A stretch of DNA of 64,000 bases, taken from contig SUTW01000001.1 of assembly GCA_015152475.1 (NCBI GenBank), forward strand, positions 248,001-312,000, written 5' to 3'. This document shows positions 53,709 through 62,837 of this stretch, piece after piece. Every line of letters begins with the position of its first letter. Position 1 is the stretch's first letter. Below the pieces are notes generated by a model. The model did not search any database, had not been told where the DNA came from, and saw only the letters and a list, made by a program, of their open reading frames with translations. Origin of the DNA: Cyanobacteria bacterium SIG30. GTDB taxonomy: Bacteria > Cyanobacteriota > Vampirovibrionia > Gastranaerophilales > Gastranaerophilaceae. The position numbers and the translations under genes are program-made.

Positions 53709-55005
53709 AATATTTTAAAATTTCAACCAAAGTTGTTGTTGTTCCAAGGTTTCCGGATTTTGTTATAACTAATTGTGCATTTGAACCAAGGCACAATGGA
53801 ATTGCCGGTAATATTGTATCAATTACTTGAAGATTTTCGCAGTATAATGCTTTGCAACATCTGTAAGAAGTTTCACCACCTATTGTAATTAGAACAAAAT
53901 CTTTTTCTTGTTTTACTTTTTGGGCTAATGTTGCTAGATATTTTGTTATTTTATCCGCTAAATCATCTTTTGAAACACCTTCATCTATTAAAAGCTCATT
54001 AGCTGTTGAATTTTCATCTTCTAATTCTTTTTCTATCTCACTTACATGAACTGCAACAATATTTGTTTTTTGCAGGTTAGAAATGACTCTATTTAATATG
54101 TTATCTGAAACGCCATTTAAAATGTCTTCAATTTTTAAACTTATAAAATAAGAATTTTTTATATCTTCATCATCTTGTACTTTTTTGAGTTGAAGCGCAC
54201 TAAGTTCTGTTGCTGAGCCTGATAAAATAAGTTTTGGCATTGGTGGAACTGCTTTTTTGAAGTTTTGTATTTTAACTTCTTCAAGCCAGTTATTCGCTAA
54301 AACTTGTGCAAGACCGGCAGAACCACAAGGCAAAATATCGTAGTTACTTTTTTTCATAGCTAATACTATTTGTTCAATATCAACGACAGATACGGCATCT
54401 ACTACAATTAATTTTTTGCCACTTTTTATAAGTTCATTTAATTTCATAACCAAAGGAGCAGCACCCTTTGAAACTATTGAAAAATCAATTAAACCAACTG
54501 AATCTTCATTATTTGGCATTTGTTTTTTGAGTATATTTACAAGATTTGATTCATAAACTGGTACATGTGGGTCACGTGCAGCTTCTGTTCTTTCAACAGG
54601 AACACCTTTAACTAATTGGAAACCGCCTATTGTAATTCTTCCTTCTTGCACAAAAGCCGGTGATATAATTGCGCAATCTTTTCCAGTTGCGTTTAGAGCG
54701 GCTAAGATTTCTTGTGCGATGTTTCCTCTTAAAGTTGAATCAATTTTTTTATAGAAAAAATCAACATTAAATTTTTCTTTAAAAATATTAAAGGCTTCTT
54801 CTGTTCTTTTGTATGCTTCTTCAGGAGTTTTATTCCTGCTTTCTGTCGAAACAGCCCAAGTGTCTATCGGCAGATTTTTTACAGGAATTTTTTCATAATC
54901 AAGTAAAATTTCTGTAACTGCACCTTTGGTAAAAAATTGTAATGCAGTATCATTAGCACCAGTTAAATCATCTGCTATTACAACGATTGTGTTCGAGGTT
55001 AACAT
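53692..55005 (-). CDS. Four-carbon acid sugar kinase family (DUF1537)
   Basis: VIADDLTGANDTALQF, KKIDSTLRGN, CGSAGLA, ITIGGETS. Confidence 0.9.
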   Translation of the reverse strand: MLTSNTIVVIADDLTGANDTALQFFTKGAVTEILLDYEKIPVKNLPIDTWAVSTESRNKTPEEAYKRTEEAFNIFKEKFNVDFFYKKIDSTLRGNIAQEILAALNATGKDCAIISPAFVQEGRITIGGFQLVKGVPVERTEAARDPHVPVYESNLVNILKKQMPNNEDSVGLIDFSIVSKGAAPLVMKLNELIKSGKKLIVVDAVSVVDIEQIVLAMKKSNYDILPCGSAGLAQVLANNWLEEVKIQNFKKAVPPMPKLILSGSATELSALQLKKVQDDEDIKNSYFISLKIEDILNGVSDNILNRVISNLQKTNIVAVHVSEIEKELEDENSTANELLIDEGVSKDDLADKITKYLATLAQKVKQEKDFVLITIGGETSYRCCKALYCENLQVIDTILPAIPLCLGSNAQLVITKSGNLGTTTTLVEILKYFERHE

Positions 55006-55331
55006 TATTCTTCTTTTCTGCCACCAATTAATCTAACATTTGTTGCACGAATTATAAATCTTTCGTTCATTGTGCCATCAGCACCTTGCCATTTATTAGA
55101 AATAAGTCTGCCTTCAACGCCGACCATGCGTCCTTTTTTTATCCATTCACCGGCAAATTCTGCTTGTTTATCCCAAACTTCGATATTGAACCAATCGGTT
55201 ACTTCTTCTTTTGTTCTGTTGTCCCAACGGTTAACAGCAAGTGAAAATGTTGTTTTTACTTTTTCACTTTCAAAATATTTCATTTCAGGATCTTGACCTG
55301 CACGTCCAACAATTACAACAGAATTAACCAT
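55005..55331 (-). CDS. ssb: Single-stranded DNA-binding protein
   Basis: VNSVVIVGRAGQDPEMKY..FSLAVNRW..DWFNIEVWDKQAE..KKGRMVGVEGRL. Confidence 0.93.
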   Translation of the reverse strand: MVNSVVIVGRAGQDPEMKYFESEKVKTTFSLAVNRWDNRTKEEVTDWFNIEVWDKQAEFAGEWIKKGRMVGVEGRLISNKWQGADGTMNERFIIRATNVRLIGGRKEE

Positions 55332-55396
55332 TTTAAAACCTCTCTTTAATAATATGGTTAATTATATTATAGAAAACTCACAATATCAAGATTAGA

Positions 55397-56374
55397 TTAA
55401 AAATCGCCTATATAATTCTTAAGATTTTTGCTGAAAAATTTATGATTTCTGCATAATTTTTTAAGTTTTGCAATTGCGCGATTTTCAATTTGTCTTATAC
55501 GTTCTCTTGAAACGCCATAAAAAGTTCCTATTTCATCAAGAGTTTTCTTTTCGCCATTTTCATCTAATCCGTAACGCATAATTAAAACATCACGTTCTTT
55601 TTGATTAAGTTGGTCTAAGATTTTTTTGATATCTTCTTCCAAATTATCCTGAGCAACTTTGCTATCAGGCGCAATGTGTGCTTCATCTATTATGAAATCA
55701 CCTATTTTTGTCATATCATCTTTTGAATTTGCAGGTGTTTCAATACTTATTGTAGTTTGTGAATTTTTAAGTAATTGATTTAATTTTAAAAGGGATAAAC
55801 CTGATTTTAATGCAATTTCTTCCTTTGTAGGAGTTCTGTTAAGTTCAGTAGATAATTCTAATGTTACTTTTTTTATTTTACTTAAATTTTCTACCATATG
55901 AACAGGAAGTCTTATGTTTCTTGATTTATCAGCAATACCTCTTGTTATTGCTTGTTGTATCCACCAAGTCGCATATGTTGAAAATTTATAACCTTTACTC
56001 CAGTCGAATTTATCGACTGCTTTCATAAGACCAAGGTTTCCTTCTTGAATTAAATCTAAGAAAGATAGTCCCCTGCCTGTATATTTTTTTGCAATGCTTA
56101 CAACAAGCCTTAAATTTGCGTTTATTAATGCTTCTTTGGAACTTTGTGTATCATTTTCTTTTATATCTTTTGCAAGTTTTATTTCTTCTTCATGGCTTAA
56201 TAGGGGAATTTTTCCTATTTGTTGTAAATAAATTCTTACAGAGTCATCAGATATATCATTTTTATCTGTGTCTTCTTTATTTTCTTCAGGATTTTCAATG
56301 GCAACTTCTTGTTCTTCTTCAATCAAGTTTTCATCTTCTAATTCTAAGCTTTTTTCTATTTCTTTTGAATCCAT
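55397..56374 (-). CDS. RNA polymerase primary-type sigma-70 factor
   Basis: [78 protein letters not shown] before MDSKEIE. Confidence 0.95.
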   Translation of the reverse strand: MDSKEIEKSLELEDENLIEEEQEVAIENPEENKEDTDKNDISDDSVRIYLQQIGKIPLLSHEEEIKLAKDIKENDTQSSKEALINANLRLVVSIAKKYTGRGLSFLDLIQEGNLGLMKAVDKFDWSKGYKFSTYATWWIQQAITRGIADKSRNIRLPVHMVENLSKIKKVTLELSTELNRTPTKEEIALKSGLSLLKLNQLLKNSQTTISIETPANSKDDMTKIGDFIIDEAHIAPDSKVAQDNLEEDIKKILDQLNQKERDVLIMRYGLDENGEKKTLDEIGTFYGVSRERIRQIENRAIAKLKKLCRNHKFFSKNLKNYIGDF

Positions 56375-56408
56375 CTTGTCTCCTATACTAAAACTATTAT
56401 ATTGATTT

Positions 56409-57179
56409 TTATTTTTTTTGCATGGTTTGTTTGATTGAAATTTGTCTGACACTTTCATATAGAATAACGGCTGTTGCATTAGAAACATTTAATGATTCAA
56501 AGTTACAAGGAAGTTTTACTTTAAAATCTGCTTTATTCATTAAAGTTTTTGTGACTCCTGGGCCTTCTGAACCCATTATCAGCGCAAAATTCATATCAGT
56601 ATAATCAATGTCATAGTAATTATCTTCACATCTTGCACTTGTTGCAATTATCCACCAGTCTTTATTCTTCAAGGTATCAATTGCGCTAGATAGACTATTT
56701 ACTTTTATTATAGGTATATGATTAACTGCCCCTGCTGAAGTTTTTTCGACGGTTGTATTGATTGGGCAGGCTCTATGATTGGCAAGCATAATTCCGTCAT
56801 AACCTGCACAGGCACAAGTTCTTATAATAGCACCAAGATTATGAGGGTCTTGAATATTTTCAAGAATTACAATTTTTTTGTAACCTTCTTTTTCATCCAT
56901 TTTATCTAAGAAATCTTCAAATTTCATATATTCAACAGGAGAAACATATGCAATTACTCCTTGGTGAGGAATATCTTTGGGGAATTTATCATTATTAAGA
57001 TTTGTGAACTGAATTATGATAGATTTTTGTTTTGCAAGTTCAATAATTTTTTTTAATCTGTTATCTAAACCAATATTTTTTGATACAAAAATTTTGTTTA
57101 TTCTTGATGAATTCCTGTCTAACGTTTCTAGAACCGCGTTTTTGCCATATATGTAATTAGAAAAATTTGCTTGTTCCAT
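56409..57179 (-). CDS. rlmB: SpoU-family rRNA 2'-O-methyltransferase
   Basis: [58 protein letters not shown]. Confidence 0.95.
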   Translation of the reverse strand: MEQANFSNYIYGKNAVLETLDRNSSRINKIFVSKNIGLDNRLKKIIELAKQKSIIIQFTNLNNDKFPKDIPHQGVIAYVSPVEYMKFEDFLDKMDEKEGYKKIVILENIQDPHNLGAIIRTCACAGYDGIMLANHRACPINTTVEKTSAGAVNHIPIIKVNSLSSAIDTLKNKDWWIIATSARCEDNYYDIDYTDMNFALIMGSEGPGVTKTLMNKADFKVKLPCNFESLNVSNATAVILYESVRQISIKQTMQKK

Positions 57180-57296
57180 TTTCTTTCCTTTTGCTTTTTT
57201 AGGTCATTTATTGTATATTTTAAAATATATGTTTCATATTTTACACAAATATTGTATTATGAAAAGCGTATAGATAGAAATAAAATTATAAAAAAC

Positions 57297-59018
57297 ATGT
57301 TTGATTTAAATAGTTTATTGAATAGCACTGGAGGAACAGTAGTCGGCGTTGCGGTAACACCGAATATTGGTCTTGAAGTAATGCTTATAGACAAAAAAAC
57401 CCAAAGGGTTATGAAATATGGTCATAAGCCACTTGCTTATAATTTAAGTGCCAGAGATATTGAAGATTATAATGAACTTAAAACCGGATTAACAGAATTA
57501 TACGCTGATTTGCAAATAGATACGAAATCAGATGTATATGTGGTTTTACCTAACGTTCATTTTGGTTTTATTAGTTTTCCACCTATTATGGTTGACGAAG
57601 CTATCGATAATGCTTTGTTATCCAAGGCTGAAGAATCTTATATTTTCAGACGTGTTGAACCAAAAACAGCTTGGGCTGATGTAAATTTTAAAAATAGAAC
57701 AGACAGCAGATATCTTGCATATTCTTCAATTCAAATAACAGTTGTAGATAGAGTTATTGAAAAAATTGAAGATTTAGGCGGAAAAGTTGTTGGTATTGAA
57801 ACTTCTTACTGTGCCTTTTTAAGAGCAATCCATTTTTCTGGAATTGTAGCTGATATTATTGACCAAGGAAAGAATTGGAACATTCTTTTAATTAACTCAA
57901 ATAATTATGCAATTTTCTCATTAGTTGGTGAAAATTTAGTTGATTATACAGAAGTTCCTCTTGCGTTGAAATCATTCTCACACGAAGAAGCATATCAAGC
58001 CATTGCAACTTCAGCTTCACAAATTTTGGTGAATTATCCTGCACAAAAATTATTGATAGTCAGCCAATTTGATGAAATTAGTGCACAAGTTCTGCAAACT
58101 CAAATGGCTGTGGATTGTGAAGTACAAATTTTAGACTGCAATAAGTTTATTGACAGGCCAATAGTTGAAACTTTTGAAAATATTACAGACAAAGAAGCCA
58201 AGAAAATGTCATTAAGCGCAATAGGTGCTGCATCTGTTAATATTTCAAAATTCCCACTAAAATTAAACGTATTAAAAACTGGTGGCCACATGGCAGATGT
58301 TACTTACCAGGAATTTGTTGTTTTTGGTAAAACATTTGGTATTACAGAACAAGTAATAGCTAAATTCTTCCTTGTTGCTTCAGTTGTTCTTGCAATTATA
58401 TTTGCTATTTTCTTGGCCGGAGTTATTGTAACAAATGGTATTATTGATAAGAAAAATCAAGAATATGTTTCTAAAATTTCTACAATAGAACAAGAAATTA
58501 TAGCATTAGAAGGTGATAGCTCAGTTAACGTTGAATCTTTAATTGCGGGTATTGCGGAAAGCAATGTTAAAGCAATGAGTTTTTATGATTCAATTTCTGT
58601 TGATATCCCAAAAAGTATCTGGCTTACATCTTATGCTAATAAAGATGGTGAAAAAATCAGAGTTGAAGGTATGTCTCTAAATTTAGGTGATATTTATACA
58701 TATTTTAAAAATTTAAGAGCAATTACTCCTAATTCAACAATAAGATTAAATAAATTAAAAATGATTACTGATATGTTTGATGATACATATGATAATGATT
58801 CTGTTAACAGCGAAGTTAAATTCTATTCATTTGAAATAGGTAATTACGCTCCAACAGATTCTGTTGAGGCTCCACCTACACAAAATCCTCAAGCACCAAA
58901 ATCTTCAAGCAATAAAAATGTTCCATTTGACCCATTATCACCATTCTCAGACAAACAAGGTGATGGCGATGATGGTGATGGACTTGAACCACCTCCAGAT
59001 TTGGAACCACTAAGCTAA
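57297..59018 (+). CDS. Fused PilM/PilN-like type IV pilus/T2SS assembly protein
   Basis: Actin-like N-half, single TM then coiled PilN-like region; Pro/Asp-rich tail; start at MFDLNSL. Confidence 0.7.
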   Translation: MFDLNSLLNSTGGTVVGVAVTPNIGLEVMLIDKKTQRVMKYGHKPLAYNLSARDIEDYNELKTGLTELYADLQIDTKSDVYVVLPNVHFGFISFPPIMVDEAIDNALLSKAEESYIFRRVEPKTAWADVNFKNRTDSRYLAYSSIQITVVDRVIEKIEDLGGKVVGIETSYCAFLRAIHFSGIVADIIDQGKNWNILLINSNNYAIFSLVGENLVDYTEVPLALKSFSHEEAYQAIATSASQILVNYPAQKLLIVSQFDEISAQVLQTQMAVDCEVQILDCNKFIDRPIVETFENITDKEAKKMSLSAIGAASVNISKFPLKLNVLKTGGHMADVTYQEFVVFGKTFGITEQVIAKFFLVASVVLAIIFAIFLAGVIVTNGIIDKKNQEYVSKISTIEQEIIALEGDSSVNVESLIAGIAESNVKAMSFYDSISVDIPKSIWLTSYANKDGEKIRVEGMSLNLGDIYTYFKNLRAITPNSTIRLNKLKMITDMFDDTYDNDSVNSEVKFYSFEIGNYAPTDSVEAPPTQNPQAPKSSSNKNVPFDPLSPFSDKQGDGDDGDGLEPPPDLEPLS

Positions 59019-59033
59019 TTAAGGTAAATAACT

Positions 59034-59609
59034 ATGCAAAAAATGTTAACTAAACCAATAAATTTAATACTTATTATCATTTTCCTTGCTGTGCTATGCG
59101 GTGGTGGTTATTTATCTGTGACAAATGTACAAAAATTTATTGTGACTTATAATGCTCAACAAGAATCATCAGCTAAATTGGTTGAGCTTGAGGAAAAACT
59201 TGCTCTTATAAAAGAAGAAAGAGCAAATAAGCCAGTTAACGAAGTTAAAACCGACAAGGAAATTTTTAAGGCCTTAGATTCTGGTATTGGTCCAGATGCT
59301 GCTTATGCGCCATTATTTGAAAAGTTTATTGATTTAGCAAAAATGTCAGGTATTAGAATTCGTTCTATTGAATATTCTGATAATCCTGCAGATGATCGTC
59401 TTGTTTCTGCTCAACTTACATATTTGAATGTAAAACAATTAAAAGTTAAAGCTGTTGGTTCATATAGAAATTTCCAAACTTTCTTTAGAGCAATTACAAA
59501 AGAACACTATTTAATGTCTATATCACAAATGGAATTTCAACCTTGGGAAAACGATAGATCAGTTCTTATTTCTGAATTTTTTCTAAGACTTTATACAAAA
59601 AATCGTTAG
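59034..59609 (+). CDS. PilO-like protein
   Basis: Single N-terminal TM, coiled coil, compact C-domain; follows PilMN-like gene. Confidence 0.65.
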   Translation: MQKMLTKPINLILIIIFLAVLCGGGYLSVTNVQKFIVTYNAQQESSAKLVELEEKLALIKEERANKPVNEVKTDKEIFKALDSGIGPDAAYAPLFEKFIDLAKMSGIRIRSIEYSDNPADDRLVSAQLTYLNVKQLKVKAVGSYRNFQTFFRAITKEHYLMSISQMEFQPWENDRSVLISEFFLRLYTKNR

Positions 59610-59685
59610 TCTTTTTAAAAGAACTTTTAACAGTTTTGTTTGATTTTGTCCAAAAACAAGATTATTTTGACGCAATAAATTTATG

Positions 59686-60447
59686 TTAATTGTTTATATT
59701 TAATATTTTTTTAAGGCGAGCTTTTAAAATTCTGTTTTCTTGGTCCAGCTTTTTAAATTCTCGTTGTAAATTTATTACAAGTTGTTTGTGTTTGCTATTG
59801 TGTTCATTAAATTGAATAGTTGTAAGACCAAAGCCCATTATGAAGCGCTTTTCTGCGTCTTCTTTAAACTTTAATAAGATTTCTATATCAGACGCTTTTA
59901 TAAAGCCGAATCTAATCATTATTTCAGCAATTTTAACGTCATGACCCATTTCTCTTTGAACGCGTTGTTCATCAAGAGCTTGTTTTAATTGAAGTGCATC
60001 TAATTGTCCTAATTTTTTTAATAATTCACCTGTTCTTATTTGTCCTGCTAAAAATTTTGCTATTGAATAATTTGCGTCATTTCCGAAAGGTTCTATAAAT
60101 TCTAATTCAACGCATCTCACAAGTAATTTGCAAACGGCAGATAATGTCCAAAAATTATTAACTGCAATTTCAAAAAGTGTGCAACCATTTAGTGCATTTG
60201 CAAGGAATATATAGTGTTCGCCAGACAAATTTGGCGTGTTTCTATCCTTTAATTCATTTTTTCCATTAAATGTCACTTTTGGACAAATTTCTTGAACAAG
60301 TTTAGTAGGGTTTAAAAGCCCCATAAACTGAGCTAATTCTTTTTTGAATGAAGCTTCCATATTTCTGTATGCGACTTGTTGCACCCATAATGGAAGGGCG
60401 TTTATATTTTCTAAAAATAATTCTGAATTTTTTGATTTGTTATTCAT
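59686..60447 (-). CDS. Standalone MshEN/GspE-N-like protein
   Basis: GQIRTGELLKKLGQLDALQLKQALDEQRVQREMGHDVKIAEIMIRFGFIKASDIEILLKF. Confidence 0.5.
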   Translation of the reverse strand: MNNKSKNSELFLENINALPLWVQQVAYRNMEASFKKELAQFMGLLNPTKLVQEICPKVTFNGKNELKDRNTPNLSGEHYIFLANALNGCTLFEIAVNNFWTLSAVCKLLVRCVELEFIEPFGNDANYSIAKFLAGQIRTGELLKKLGQLDALQLKQALDEQRVQREMGHDVKIAEIMIRFGFIKASDIEILLKFKEDAEKRFIMGFGLTTIQFNEHNSKHKQLVINLQREFKKLDQENRILKARLKKILNINN

Positions 60448-60516
60448 AATATACTAACTAGCTCTCTTTTATTATACTTCAATTTTGCCTATATACAAAT
60501 CATTTATTTATATTAT

Positions 60517-61065
60517 TCAGGCAGAAATTATTTTATCGCATTTTATGTCGTGTTTTTCGTTTGTGATTTCGTCAAAAAGTAAATCATTTGGCACCACAAC
60601 GATTTTTTTGGCTTTTATTGTTTTATCTTTCAATAATCTGTCGTAAAATCCTGCTCCATATCCAAGTCTATTACCTTTCTTATCAGCACATAACGCTGGG
60701 ATTACAATAATATCTAAAATGCTTAAATCTTCAAGTTTTTCATTTATGGGTTCCATAACCTTGAAATTCGATTCTTTTAAAATATCACCATTTTTATATT
60801 CACAAATTTCAAGATTTTTATCTTTGCATCTTGGAAGATAAAAAGTTTTGTCATATTTTAAAAGGCTTGTAACGTCAATTTCGCATTTTTTTGGATAGAA
60901 TAATGCAACACGAGAAGCTCTGATGAAATCTTCAGAGCTTAATATTTTTTCAACTATTTTTTTTGAAATTTTTTCTAATTGACCGTTATTATATAGTTCA
61001 AGTCTTTTATTTTTACAATATTTTCTAAGCTGTTCTTTATTTAGAGTTAATTGGAACTGTTGCAT
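60517..61065 (-). CDS. 5-formyltetrahydrofolate cyclo-ligase
   Basis: LNKEQLRKYCKNKR, FYPKKCEIDV, RLGYGAGFYDRLL. Confidence 0.93.
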   Translation of the reverse strand: MQQFQLTLNKEQLRKYCKNKRLELYNNGQLEKISKKIVEKILSSEDFIRASRVALFYPKKCEIDVTSLLKYDKTFYLPRCKDKNLEICEYKNGDILKESNFKVMEPINEKLEDLSILDIIVIPALCADKKGNRLGYGAGFYDRLLKDKTIKAKKIVVVPNDLLFDEITNEKHDIKCDKIISA

Positions 61066-61180
61066 ATTTTTTCTTTAAATTATTAAAATTAAAAAACTTT
61101 TCGTGGGTTTTTTTCTCTTTTACTTTAAAATCATCATTGTGATATTTTAACAAGTATTTTACAAGCTCTTCACTATACAT
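61037..61180 (-). CDS. 47-aa small ORF overlapping the start of the cyclo-ligase
   Basis: MYSEELVKYLLKYHNDDFKVKEKKTHEKFFNFNNLKKKYATVPINSK*; GGAG..AGG upstream; not in ORF track. Confidence 0.5.
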   Translation of the reverse strand: MYSEELVKYLLKYHNDDFKVKEKKTHEKFFNFNNLKKKYATVPINSK

Positions 61181-61259
61181 CGTAACCTATCTCCTTCATT
61201 TTCATAAAAACTTTTTTTGATTAAAAATTGCCTATATAATCAGAAGTTTTTACAAAAAT

Positions 61260-61583
61260 TTAAGTTAATTTTACATTTGATAAAATATGAACATGCAAAT
61301 GGAAAACTTCTTGTCCTGCATCTTTTCCAGTGTTTATATGTGTTTTATAACTTTCTATACCTAATTTTTTTGTTACATCTTGAATTGTACTAATTAATTC
61401 AGCACCATAATTAACGGCATCAAAATCGTTTAAGTTTTCAACGTGTTTTTTTGGTATCAAAAGCAAGTGAGTATTCGCTTTTGGGTGTAAATCTTTTATG
61501 ACAAAGAAATTATCATTTTCATACAAAAAATCACTTTTAATTTCACCATTTGCAATTTTGCAAAATATACAATTATTTTCCAT
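61260..61583 (-). CDS. HIT-family protein
   Basis: CIFCKIANGEIKSDFLYE .. HLHVHIL. Confidence 0.96.
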   Translation of the reverse strand: MENNCIFCKIANGEIKSDFLYENDNFFVIKDLHPKANTHLLLIPKKHVENLNDFDAVNYGAELISTIQDVTKKLGIESYKTHINTGKDAGQEVFHLHVHILSNVKLT

Positions 61584-61670
61584 ATAATTTCCCTCTAAAA
61601 ATAAATTATATAAATTTTTTTATATATGGCAATTAAATTTCAAATTCTTAATATATGTTATAATATTTTT

Positions 61671-62777
61671 ATGAATTTTATGAAAAAGGTTTTTAGTTTA
61701 ATTCTTGTTTTCTTTATTTTGTTTGCGCAACCAACTTTTGCAAGCATTAAAGGTCATATTGAGCATACGGATGAAAATGAAATTCAATTAGATAAAGAAT
61801 TATTTACAGGTGAAGTTGAAGTCCTTAAAGAAGATAAAACGGTTGAAGTTACTGTTTCTCAGGTTTTAAGTTCTGGCTATACTCAGGCAGGGGACGAATT
61901 TTTTGCAGAAATTTCACAGGATATATATGGCGATAAAGGCATGATAATTCCAGTTGGTTCTGTTGCTCATGGTGTTGTAAATACTATTGTTGAACCTAAA
62001 AATATGGGAAGAGACGGCTGGGTTATATTGGACTTTGATTATCTTGTGACTCCAGATGGCAGACAAATTCCAATTAAGGGCTCTATAACAACAAAAGATT
62101 CTAAACCAAAAGCAATTGTTAAAGGCGTTGCAGAACATACTGGTTATACTTTGGCAGGTGGACTTGTTGGCGGTTTTTTTGCGCTGAATTTCTTAGGACT
62201 TGAAGCTGCAATTGCGTCTCAAGGTTATACGATTGCAGGTGGTGCTGCGATAGGTGGTGCAATCGGTTTGGTTCAGGCAATTAGAAGAAAAGGTGATGGT
62301 GTTTTAATTAAACCTGGAGATCAAATAAAAGTAAAAATGTTGTCTAATATTGAACTTCCAGTTTTTCAGGAAGATGCTTTTAAGCAAGAAGAAGTTATTC
62401 TTGAAGGACTTGATGTTGTAATAAATGACATAAAATACGAAAAAGATCCTTTTGGCGTTGAAAATACAATAACTTTAAAATTACTTATAAAAAATAACAC
62501 CAGGAAAAAGTTTTCTACATTTGACATGTGTTTGGTAAGTGATGTAAATAATGTTTTTCATCCGTCTCCTTTTGGCAGAGACGATTCCTTATGGTTTAGA
62601 GACATTAAACCTGGCGAGGTGGCTATTGGAAATTTATCATTTAGTGTACATGATATAAAAAGAAAACATTGGCTCGTTTTCAATGAAGGTATTACAAGAA
62701 AGCCAGTTGCTAAAATTTCTATTGATAATGCAAAAAAAGAATTGTCAAAAAAGAAAAAAAGAAAATGGTTAAGATAG
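61671..62777 (+). CDS. Uncharacterised secreted/envelope protein with Gly-rich membrane segment
   Basis: Signal peptide; QAGDEFFAEISQDIYGDKGMIIPVGSVAHGVV..; start at 61671 behind TATAAT-N6. Confidence 0.7.
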   Translation: MNFMKKVFSLILVFFILFAQPTFASIKGHIEHTDENEIQLDKELFTGEVEVLKEDKTVEVTVSQVLSSGYTQAGDEFFAEISQDIYGDKGMIIPVGSVAHGVVNTIVEPKNMGRDGWVILDFDYLVTPDGRQIPIKGSITTKDSKPKAIVKGVAEHTGYTLAGGLVGGFFALNFLGLEAAIASQGYTIAGGAAIGGAIGLVQAIRRKGDGVLIKPGDQIKVKMLSNIELPVFQEDAFKQEEVILEGLDVVINDIKYEKDPFGVENTITLKLLIKNNTRKKFSTFDMCLVSDVNNVFHPSPFGRDDSLWFRDIKPGEVAIGNLSFSVHDIKRKHWLVFNEGITRKPVAKISIDNAKKELSKKKKRKWLR

Positions 62778-62837
62778 GTTAATTTTATTCTTAAAAAGGG
62801 CAATAAAAATTATTCAGATGTTTTATGAGAGTAGATT

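Noticed and set aside
61221-61262. Stop-codon readthrough of HIT into IFVKTSDYIGNF
   Set aside because: TAA with no recoding signal; the sigma-tail similarity is better explained by duplication or remnant
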